The translations under genes were made by a program, and so were the position numbers. The notes under the pieces were generated by a model. The model did not search any database. It had not been told where the DNA came from and saw only the letters and a list, made by a program, of their open reading frames with translations. Below, piece by piece: positions 21,201-33,200 of a stretch of DNA of 64,000 bases (the stretch's first letter is position 1; every line of letters starts with the position of its first letter). Source of the stretch: Bubalus kerabau (lineage: Eukaryota > Chordata > Mammalia > Artiodactyla > Bovidae); contig NC_073624.1 of the NCBI RefSeq assembly GCF_029407905.1, positions 7,948,501-8,012,500 of the forward strand. The letters run 5' to 3'.

Positions 21201-24200
21201 ACAAATGTTCATAGCAGCATTATTCATAAAGCCAAAAAGTGGAAATAACCCAAATTACCAACTGATGAAAAGATAAGCAGAAGGTGATTTATCCATATAA
21301 TAGAATATTTTTCAACCACAATAGAGAATGAAGTTCTGATTCTATAACATGGAGGAACCTCGAAAGAAGCCAGTCAGAAAATCATGTGTTATTTGGTTCC
21401 ATTTACATGAAATGTATAGAACAGGCAAAAGAGAGACAGAAAATAGGTTAGTGGTAGCCAGCGTGTGAGAGGAAGAGAAAATGAAGAGTGACAGCTAAAA
21501 AAAAAAAAAAAAGAGTGACTGCTAATGGGAATGGGTTTTCTTTTAAAGTGATAAAAATGTTCTGGAGTTAGCTAGTGGTGAATGTTGTACAACTTTGTGA
21601 ATATCTGAAAAAACCAGAGTTGAAAAGGAAAGCGGTCAGGTACAGCGAAAATACCTAGATGGAAAGGAGTAACTTTTAAAATCAAGTTTGGAAAAGAAGA
21701 AAGACCTAAAACCAATGAGCTGAGCATCCATCTCAAGATGTTAGATAAGGATATAAGTTCACAAAGGAAAAGGGAGGTAATAAAGAGAAGAATCAGTAAA
21801 ATAGAAAATAGAAACACAAAATGTTCTGCCATGTGGTATGTTTTCAGTTATTTGTTGAGAATGGAAATTTGGTTACGAAAATAAAACAGTATATGATTGC
21901 ATGTTGGTAAAATAATGATTTCACCCACCCCTAACAAAAATCTGTTAAGCCATGGTATAATCATTATTGTCTTAAAGGTGAAGAAAGATGCTCTATTCCA
22001 GTAAGTTCCAAATCTACATTTCTGTCCCAGAGTCTCAGAAACTCCAGATGGATCTGGCTGCCTGCTGGATATCTTCATATAGAAGTCTTTGAGGCATTTA
22101 AAAGTCAGGCTTCCATGGTAGCTCATCTGGTAAAGGCGCCTGCAATGCAGGAGACCCTGGTTCGATTCCTGGGTCTGAAAGATTGGGCTTCCTTGGTGGC
22201 TGAGATGGTAAAGAGTCTACCTGTAGGGCATGAAACTTGTCATCGATTCCTGTGTTGGGAAGGAAATGGCAACCCACTGCAGTATTCTTGCCAGGAAAAT
22301 TCCATGGATGGATAAGCCTGGCAGGCTACAGTCCATGGGGTCACAAAGAGTCAGATACGACTGAGTGACTTCATTCACTTTTAATGCAAAAGCCAAGCTC
22401 AATATGCTTTTCCCGAAGTTGTTCCTCCTGCAGTATTTACCATCTTAGTTCATGACTACACGCTCACTGTTTTTTTTTTTAAGCCAGAGGCCCGGGGGTT
22501 GTCCTTGAAACTCCACTTCCTCTCCCCACATCTGTCCAGTCGGTCACTAGAATAGTCCTTAATATACTCAGCAGAAGCCTTTGACTTGACCTCTACTTAC
22601 CCCCAGACTTTTGTTCCCTTCTTAGTCATGCTCTCTGTATTCTGACGATAATAGCCTTTGAATTTCCAGGATGTTCAGGTCACTTCCAGACTTGACTTGG
22701 TTTTCCTTTCAGAATTCTATTAAATGTTTTTCTCATCTAGTATCTCTGTTACTTAAAAAAAAAAAAAACAACACCAACCAAACCCAAGCCTCTAATAAAT
22801 GATTCCCCTAAGGTATTAATTATAGGCTATATTTATTTTTTCTAGAATTATTTGCCTTTTGTAGAGTTTCGTGGAAAGTTTCGTGGAAAGGTTGTGTCCA
22901 ACCCAAAAGTTTGGGATGTTTTCAATTTCTTACATAACACGGGTATACCATCAGCTGAAAAGGATATTAGAAGTGATATGTTCAATAATTAAGTTTATTA
23001 ATAATGTACTATTTTTCATATTTAATGGCATGTTTATAACAGAAGTTCTCAAGACTATCTGGTCTCATAATTTCTTTATACTCTTAGGAATTATTGCAGA
23101 CTCTGAAGAGGTTTTACTTATTTGGTAATAATTTTCAATATTTATTGTTCTAGAAATTAAAGCTGGGAAATCATAAAGATACTTATCTGCTAAAAATATT
23201 AAGCCTGTTACATGTTAACATACATAGCATTTTTAAAACCATATTTTCCCCTCCATTAGTAAGAGTGGCATTGTTTTGTATTTTTGCAAATCTCTCTAAT
23301 ACTTAATAGAAGATAACTGGATCCTTTTATCTGCTTCTGCATTCAGTCTGTTACAATATTATACATCACAGAGCCTCTGGAAAGCTTCACTACACACTGT
23401 GAAAAAATGAGAATTAAAAAAAGGCAAAAAAAAATGGAATTATGCAGTTGTAGTTTATGAAAACAGCTTTGATCCTGCAGACCCCTGGAAAGGGTTAGGG
23501 GACTTTCAAGGATCCCCCAGCCCATTGCTTTGAGAATCTCTACACTGTCTTATTCTCTTGTATTCTGATGTCTTTTTTTTTTTTTTTAATTTCCTTCTCA
23601 TTTCAAAACTAAAGCCAACACATGCTTATTGTTTAAAAATAATAATTATACAGAGATACATCCCAAGGGAGTTGTTAATCCCTCTCCCTATATAATCCCT
23701 ATTAAGAATTTCCCAATTGTGTGTGTGGGTTAGTATTGTGTATATATGTACACTTTTACAAGTAGAAGAGAAAAATGCAAAGTTGCTTATGTCTTGATTG
23801 AAAAAAAGATTGAGAACTGAGGTAGAACAGTGAACAGTAGAACCTGGAGTTCAAGAGACCTGGGTTCTGGCTGCCTCTGCCCCACTGGCTTTCAGCAGAC
23901 TTCTTAGTGATGCTGTGATCCCCGTTGTGGCTCAGTGGTAAAGAATCTGCCCGCAGTGCAGGAGACTTGGGTTCAATCCCTGTGTCAGGAAGATCCCCTG
24001 GAGAAGGAAATGGCAACCTGCTCCAGTATTTTTGCCTGGAGAATCCCATGGACAGAGGAGCCTGGCCGTCTACAGTTTATAGAGGCGCAAAAGAGTCGGA
24101 CATGACTTAGCAACTAAACAACAACAACTCAACCCTGGCCAGGCTCCTTGGTGTGCAGGGAAAGGGTCTGCAGTGCCAGGTGACCTGTAAGGACTTTTCC

Positions 24201-27200
24201 ACCTCCAAGTGCCAATGTGGTGTAGAAATTGTTTTCCCAGCACCAAATGGTTAAATGGCAGAAGAGGATGGTAGAATGTTTTGACTCAGAATGTTTGGTT
24301 TTGGTGAGTTAGAAGAAGGTTGTTTCTGGGAAAGAGAGTCTTTTAAATTGTAATTGTTGTCAACAACAGAACTCCCACTCAGAAGGTTAGAATTCCGTGG
24401 GACTCAGATAATAGATTGATTTATATGCCTCTCTGGCACCTTGTGTAGTTATCTTCCCAGTATTTTGTGGTGTCTAATTTTATGTAAGTGAGAAGACAGT
24501 CTTAGAGAAAAAAACAACACTGAGTATTTATGAAGAGCGGAATTTAATTCAAATTTCTGAAAAAGTCGTAAGACTGTAGCTTAACATAAGACTTTCATGT
24601 ATAGAATTATGAAAACAGTCATCTGTGTGTTTACTTGGTGAGGAGACAAATAGAGCAAGTCCCCAAAGTACCGAATAGCTATGTTCTCAATTTACCTTTA
24701 TCATTTGCAATATACTTTCTCATAGATATTAAGTTTATTTGTAGCTGGATACAGCTGTACTTTTGTTATTAATCACAGGCTACCAGGTCGAATGGTGTAA
24801 AACAAGCAGGTCAGAAGTCAGATACACAGCCCACGAGCTTAAATTAAAATGTCAATGTGTTCCTTTCTGGAAGCCCGAGGAGAAAATCCATTTCTTTGGT
24901 TTTTTTGGCTTCTAGACGCTGCCCACATTTCTTGGCTAGTGGCCCCTTTGTCCATCTTTAAAAAAAAAAAATATGGAATGCTTCACAAATTTGTGTGCCA
25001 TCCCTGCGCAGGGGCCATGCTAATCTCTGTATAATTCCAAATTTAGTATATGTGCTGCCAAAGCAAGCACCCTTTGTGCATCTTAAAGCCAGCAATAATG
25101 GGCTGAGTCCTCTTGCCTCACTCCCACCTACTCTTCTACTTTTAAAGACCTTTATTGGGCCCACTCAGATAATCCAGAATAATCTCTCTGTTTTAAGATC
25201 AGCTGATTGGCAAAGTGACCTGCCATGTAATGTAACATGTTCACAGGTAACTGGGGGTTAGAATCTTTGAGGGGGCTATGATTCTGCCTACTCTATCTAC
25301 CTTCTGTGCATTTTGGTTTGTGGTTTCTTATTTCAAAACAGCCTTACTCTGTTATCCTTTTAATTTCTAATCCACCAATTAGATTCCTTTTTGTTTTTCT
25401 ACAAAGCACTTTTATATTAATGTTATAAATCTTCTCTCAGTATTAGTGATTGGAATGCAGAGGAGGCAGTGATGGGTTTTCAGTTTACCATCTGGATCCA
25501 GTCTTTCCAGTACTATTATATTTTTTAAGTGTTTTTTAATTTTATAGATCTGAGTTTTTTATGCTAGTCCTAGAGGAGGTAGTAGACCTTTGAGCTCTTT
25601 GGACTGACTGTTCTCTTTATCTTGGTACAAGATATACTTTAAGATTTCAAGATTGGAGGAGGCCATGGCAACCCACTTCAGTATTCTTGCCTGGAGAAGC
25701 CCATGGACAGAGGAGCCTGGTGGGGTACAGTCCATAGGGTCGCAAAGAGTTGGACAGGACTGAAGCGACTTAGCACACACACAGGGCAGGGTCTTCTAAG
25801 TTAGAAAACCTCAGGTGTCTAGTTAAAGCTGACAGGGAAGAAGGATGGAGGTGATCCAATTGTTTGAGGAAGTAGTTTCCAGGCAGGACTTTTCTGTCTG
25901 GAGCCGCCGTGTCTACGCAATAGCCTGCATAGATGAACTACTGCAGCATGATAGGCAGTAAACTAACCTTGATACGTGTTCACCAGCTTTCCAGCCCCCG
26001 TTTTTCTTAGAAATTGCTTGTAAGGTGAGCAGAGATGCCAGGAGAATAGATTTGTAGACTGTACACCTTTACAGATCCAGAGTTACTTAAAACATTAAAT
26101 ATTATCTAGTTCTTATTAGGAAAGATCATTTGATGTGGGAGCCATCAGCATAGCATAAATAGCTGAGTTCAGTTCAGTCACTCAGTCGTGTCCGACTCTT
26201 TGCGACCCCATGAACCGCAGCACGCCAGGCCTCCCTGTCCATCACCAACTCCCGGAGTTCACCCAGACTCATGTCCATCGAGTCGGTGATGCCATCCAGC
26301 CATCTAATCCTGTGTCGTCCCCTTCTCCTTCTGCCCCCAATCCTTCCCAGCATCAGAGATAGCTGAAAGTAGATTGAATTTAATAAACATTTAAGAATCG
26401 ATGATATTCAGAGATAAATAGATGTTCTCACAATCGGGTGGAAGAGTGAGATTTCACCGCAGCCTGAATGCTCTGAGGCATAAACAAGTGCTGTGGGAAC
26501 ACAGAGGACCTGATGGCTGGCGGTAATAACATTTAATCTGAGTTTCTAAGAGTAACTAATAGGACAATACAGTATTCTCCCTTGTCAGACAGGCTCATCT
26601 ACAAACAGATAAGAGACTTAGCACATTTTTGTTCTTATCTTTAAAGTTGACTTAGTTTCGCATTGTTGTCATGATAAAAATTTTCTGTGTTACCGTTATT
26701 AGATCAATAGCCTAAAACTTGATCTTATGCCCAAGAATGTACACCAGAGGGGTCTGCATCTAGGTTGATAACCATAAACCCACCTGGGGATTTCATGCAT
26801 ATGATTTTATCCCTAACTGTATGCTTCTGGTTTTTGTCTGTCTTAGGGCTTTATGAATGAAAAGACTGGTTGTTGGCTTCTTATTTTCCCCCACTGATAA
26901 TTTTTGTCATTGGATTCTCTTGGATGAATTATTTATAGAAGTTTTAGCAAAGATATTTCCCCTCTTTTATTTAAAACCAAGCTGCTGGTGCTGCTAAGTC
27001 GCTTCAGTCGTGTCCAACTCTGTGTGACCCCATAGATGGCAGCCCACCAGGCTCCCCCGTCCCTGGGATTCTCCAGGCAAGAACACTGGAGTGGGTTGCC
27101 ATTTCCTTCTCCAATGCATGAAAGGGAAAAGTGAAAGGGAAGTCGCTCAGTCGTGTCTGACTCTTATTGACCCCATGGACTGCAGCCCACCAGACTTCTC

Positions 27201-30200
27201 CATCCATGGGATTTTCCAGGCAAGAGTACTGGAGTGGAGTGCCATTGCCTTGTCAGTTAAAACCAAGCAGACAGAGCTATTTTAAAGAACAATATGATCC
27301 TTAACCCTCTTTTACTTTGTGGTGAATGTATTATTAAGGAGAGAGTATAAAAATACGTATCTGATTACTAGATTTTTTGGTTTCTTGGGTTATCAGAGGA
27401 GAGCATAGGAGCAGTAACTGACCATAAATGGTTAAAAATCCATTTACCTGCTGTCTTTGACATGTGTCCAAGGTTGTAAATCCCTAAATTTGTCATCTCC
27501 AGGGACCCACTACATTTTCTTTTTCAATATCAGAAAGAGATTTCTTCTATCTGTTCAAGTATGTAACTAACAGAAGTTTGAACAATAATGATCCCAGTAG
27601 ATTAAAATAATCTGTATATTTGTTCTCTGAAAATTTGATTTGACCCATTGATAGCAACGAACTTATGTTCATGTAAAAGTTGTGGCTCATTATTTTCGTG
27701 ATAACTTTTCAGGGAAGCATGACAGCAATGACAGTATTTTTTCCCTTGGATACAGCTCGACTTCGACTTCAGGGTGAGTATCTTATTGTCATCACATTCC
27801 TGTTGATTTGATATCAGGAAGCAAACTTATTTCTCTACTAAATTCTAAATTAACATAAGGATATTCTGTTTCATTAGTATCTGCTGTTGTCCATTTTCAC
27901 TGACTTTAAAGACTGGTCATCACTGCTATTTCCTAATTAACAGAGAGGTGTTTGTGAATGAGTCATAGCCTCAGCCATTTTCTAATCTGAGAGACCTGAG
28001 TGGGTTTGCATTAGTCATTTTGAATCATTACAGTTTGTTCTGATAAACAGTATGACTTTTGAAAGGCAGAATGTAGAGGATTTTTTTTTTTTTTTCACTA
28101 GGAGTAGATTTTCTGGAAAGAGAACAGAGAATAGGAAACATGGACCCACACATCATTATCATTGCTCTTCTAGGCATGGAGTTCTAGGCGCCCCCCCCCC
28201 CCATTTCACTTTATATTTGTAAATTCTACTTGTTTTTTCCTCAGTATTTTTCAACTTGAAATTATAAACCTATTACCAAACTTACATTAAGAGATAAGAG
28301 TAAGATTAGCTTTGAATAAACTAATTGCTATGTTAAAACCCTTCATGACTACTGTTTAATTAATTTTAGAGATTTTGGGCAGGTAGTACTTTTACATGAC
28401 TTGAAACCTAAAATACATAAAAAGATAGATAGTACAGTGGAAAAAATCTCACTCTAGTCTGCCTCCTTTTCTCTCCGCTATAGATTATATCTTTTCTTAG
28501 TCTCTCAAATAGCCCTGAGAGTCTTTATGGACTAACAAGCAAATGATATATATTCTCAATTTTCTCTTTCTTACTCAAAAAGCATACTTTTCACACTATT
28601 CCATATCTTGCATTTTTTGGATGCCTTCCAAATCAGGTTCCTAGGGGCTTCTTGATCCTTCCGGTTGTAGAGTGGTCCATGGCACGGCTGCAGCATAACC
28701 TGTGTACCTCTGCACTGTTAGAGATTCTTTGATTATTTCTCCTCTTTTGTCCAATAGACTTGTTCATATGTCGTTCTGTTTCTGTAAATTCTGTGGGATA
28801 AATCCCTGGAAGTGGGGTTGTCGGATCAAAGTGTGAGTATTTGTAATCTTGATGGTTATCGTCAGGTGCCTTATACAGTGTTTCCTAGTTTGTCATCTCA
28901 CAAGCTATGCAGGTACCAATTTTCTTAAGTAATTCGTTCATTTTCCCATTTTTAGATTTTCAAAATGTTCAGATATGGGTAGGAAATTTGAAATTAAAGT
29001 AGGTTTTGTTTTCGTTGAGAATGCCAAGAAAAGTAGAGTTCTCCTTTTAAGACCTTTTTTTTTTTTAGATTAGGAAACAGAGCCCAAGGCTAACATTTTG
29101 AAAGCTTGAATTTTAATCCTGGCTCTGCTGCCAACCACATGTGTCTTTCACAGTGTTGTGTCTATAACCTCTTCTCTAAAAGGGAAATGGTAATTTATTT
29201 TCTCTCTACTTGATAAGATATTAAGATAAAAATGAGAATATATAACTTTGAAAAAAAAAAACCAACAGAAGAGCCCTAAGAAATACAAAAAAATAAATTT
29301 CTCCTTTTACATCTTTTACTTTGGAAATCAGGTATTGAATTAAAATGTTTTATGGTTCATGGATAACAGTTAAAACCCAGGGAATCAGCAGTTGAGAATT
29401 TAGCCCACGGGAACACAGGAGAATCATTGAATTCTGAGGCAAACCAGGGAGCCCAGAGATTGAAAGATTGCTCAGGCGAGGTCAATGGCCTCTCAGTGAA
29501 ATTTGTCAGTGCTGAAGATAACAATTCTCAAAGGATTTATCTTTAAACTCTTTGATCTTGTAGTTGATGAGAAAAGAAAGTCCAAAACGACACACATGGT
29601 GCTCCTGGAGATCATTAAAGAAGAAGGCCTGTGAGTACTACCGTCTCGTTCATCTTTGTCAGATGGAGCAGCTCACTGGGAGATTCCTGGGCGTCTGTCG
29701 TGTCTCTGCTCACTCTCTATCCATTTCTCATAGCCTCGTTGTGTTGTGAATTTGTAATTGCCTGACTTTTAACTACATAGTTATTTTCACTTCCTTGAAG
29801 GTCTGTGGTTGGCCATTATAATTCTTGATCACAGAGACGTCACATGAAACCTATGCTTTGTTTTATGTACAGTAAGTTGAAGGAGGTGATAGCTGTTTGA
29901 TTCATTCCTATCAGATACATTCAGACCTGTGTACCTTTTAAAAAGCTTTTAATTTGGAAATAATTTCAAATTTACAAAAAGCTGCAAAGCTAAAATAGTG
30001 TTAATACAAAGAATACCAGTATGTACTTTACCCAGGTTGACCCGTTGTTGACACTTTCTTTCCTATTTGTTTTTTCCATTTCTGCTCATGCTTTCTCCTT
30101 CCCCCTCCGCCCGCCCCATCCTTCTTCCTTTACTACACAGACACACAACACACACAAGTTTTTTCAGAATTATTTGTAAGTAAGTTATATACCGTACATC

Positions 30201-33200
30201 AAGCCCCTTACCCCTATGACTGACATTTTCAAAAAGTGTGGACCTTCTCCTGTTATTTTTCCTTAAATAAAATGTTTCTCATTTTAAGTTTGCCTCAAGT
30301 TTCTTCATGATTAGCCTGAATCTATGCATTCTTGGGCAGAATAACATGTAGGTGAAATTGTGTCCTTCTTGGGATGTCCCATCTAGAGTCACATGTTGTC
30401 CACTTGCCCTTTACTAGTTAATTACGATTTCTTAGATTTCAGTTAACCACTGAATAATTTTATTTTTCCTCTCTTGCACCTGTAAGCAGTCTATGAGGAA
30501 ATACTTAATTTAGTATTATAGAGACTCAGAAGTGCCGTGGTTTCCAGTCGATTCCTTAGTTATTTTGGTGGTCACATTGTCCCAGCTGTGGCCAGTGTGA
30601 GCCCCTGCAGTCTGATTCCCATGCCTTTATGTCCCAATCACTTTTTTTGGATGCCCCCGTCACTTCTGTTCTGAATTTACTTAATTTTAAATGTTCTTGC
30701 CCTGGAATAAAGTGAATGATGCTATATTAACTAACAGTCATGAGAAAATTGTCTCTAATTTTATATAGTAATTTCTAAAGGAAATCAAGGGGGGGAATCA
30801 GTAAATCAGTCATTGAATGTATGTTGTTTCCTGGTATCTTTAATGCTAGAAAAGATTTCTTGGGCATCCTCAGAAGGTAGGATATGTGTACAGTTTGAAG
30901 TATATTTTGATATAGGAATGAACTTTGAGAATATGTGAATGATGATCAGCCTTTTCTAGGACTTTCTTTTCTAGAGGCTTCTGTCCCACATCTTTACTTT
31001 GCTTATTGTGTTCTTCTCCTAGCCTGGCACCATATCGAGGGTGGTTTCCAGTTATCTCCAGTCTCTGCTGCTCCAATTTTGTATATTTCTACACTTTTAA
31101 TAGCCTCAAAGCAGTCTGGGTCAAAGGTCAACATTCTACTACTGGAAAAGATCTGGTAGTTGGATTTGTTGCAGGTAACTTTAAGTTTTCTGAATATAAG
31201 GTGTTTTTATATTTTATTGTTTATATTGTATTCATATACCCTCTATGAGGTTATTTTAACACACAGTAATACTACAAAGAATGTAATTAGTTTTCTAACT
31301 TGAGTCTGTGTGTGTGTATAGTAAAAATGCATAACATAAGATTTACCATCTTAACATTTTTTAAGTGTACATTTCAGTAGTAGGTTTATTCACATTATTG
31401 TGAAAACAGATCTCTATAACATTTTCATCTTACAAATAAGAAGCTGCTGCTGCTTAAGTCACTTCAGTCGTGTCCGACTCTGTGCGAGCCCATAGATGGC
31501 AGCCCACCAGGCTCCCCCATCCCTGGGATTCTCCAGGCAAGAACACTGGAGTGGGTTGCCATTTCCTTCTCCAATGCATGAAAGTGAAAAGTGAAAGTGA
31601 AGTCACTCAGTCGTGTCCAACCCTCAGTGACCCCATGGACTGCAGCCTTCCAGGCTCCTCCGTCCATGGGATTTTCCAGGCAAGAGTACTGGAGTGCGGT
31701 GACATTGCCTTCTCCAAAATAAGAAGCTCTATACCCATTAAACAGCAATTCCCCTTTCCACCCTCCCCCCAGCCCCTGGTAACTCCAGTTCTGCTTTCTG
31801 TTTGTATGAATTTGACTACTTTCAATGCCTCATGTAAGTGGAATCGTACAGTATTTGTCTCTTTTTTTGACTAATTTATTTCACTCGGAATAATGTGTAC
31901 TCAAGGTTCATTGATGCTTAGGATGTGACAGGATTTCCTTGTTTTATAAGGGTGAATGGTATTCTGTTATATGTATATACCGAATTCTGTTTATCCATTC
32001 ACCCACTGATGGACACTGGGGTTGTTCCCACCTCCTGATTACTGTGAATAGTTGCTGCTGTGAGCGTGGGTTGTATGAATCTCTCTGAGTCCCTGCTTTC
32101 AGTTCTTCTGGATATGTTCCAAGCAGTGAGATTCCCGGATTATATGGCAATTCATTTTTTAATTTTGAGAGGAACTACTGTGCTGTTTCCCACAGTGGTT
32201 GCACCTTTTCATAATCCTGCCAGCAGTTGGTTCCAGTTTCTCCACATCTTCATCAACACTTGTTATTTTCTGGTTTTTTTTTTTCATCATAATGAGAGCG
32301 AAATAATAGTTCACTGTGGTTTTGATATGCAGTTTTCTGATGATAGTAATGTTGAGCATCTTTTCATCTGAAGCTGAGCATCTTTGGAGAAATGTCTATT
32401 CAAATCTTTTGCTCCTTTTTTTGAGTTATTTGATTTTTTGCTGTTGAGCTATAAGTATTCTTTATATATTCTGAATACTAGCCCCTTATTGGATATATGA
32501 TTTACACATATTTTCTCCCATTCTGTGGGTTGCCTTTCACTCTGTTGGTTATGTCGTTTAATGCTCAAAAGTTTTTGAGTTTGATATTATGCCATTTGCT
32601 TGTTTTTCCTTTTTGCCTGTGCTTTAGGTGTCATGTCCAAGAAATCATTGCTAAGTTTAATGCCATGAAAGCTTTTCTCCTAATTTTTGTCTAGGAGTTA
32701 TATAGTTTTAAGTCTTTAATCCGTTTAGAGTTACTTTCTGTGTGTGGTGTCAGATAAGGATTCAACTTCATGCTTTTGTGTGTGAATGTCCAGTTTTCTT
32801 AACACCATTTGTTGATGTGACTACACTGTCCATTACCCCACTGGCACCCTTGTAAAGATCAGTTGACCATATATGGAAAATTTTATTTCTGAGCTAACTT
32901 GGCTTGTTTTTATCTTCTCAATCGGAGAAGAGGGTCAATTATCCCTGTTTAGTAGCTTGTGCCCGGAATTTATGGACATTAAGATCTCTTTTTTTAAAAA
33001 ATGAAAATTACAGTACCTTTCCTGCTTATTTTCTGGGGGGTTTTGTTTGTTTTGTTTTTTGGACTGAGATGTTTAACATGAACAGGACTGGCTACATAAT
33101 TTCCAGGGTCCAGTGTAAACTGAAAATGCAGGACTCCTGTTCACAATTGATTAAGGATTCCAAGATGGTTGACAGTGAAGCCTTACACCAAGCACGAGAC

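Larger units (their letters stand above)
19440..21610 (+). mobile_element. L1 ORF2 C-terminus and 3' end, non-functional, split by two SINEs
   Basis: L1 text includes GCAGAAATTGACAAGATGAT, CTACAGTAATCAAGAGACTG, CATAAGGATAGACA and AAATGCAAATCAAAACCACAA-like text near 20680. It continues past the inserts with AGGATGGCTATAATTAAAAG and GACCCAGCAATTCCACTGCT. Coding frames are broken throughout. Confidence 0.85.

Noticed and set aside
24966..25070. Functional U6 snRNA gene
   Set aside because: Substitutions, a 3-base loss and flanking direct repeats point to a retrocopy.
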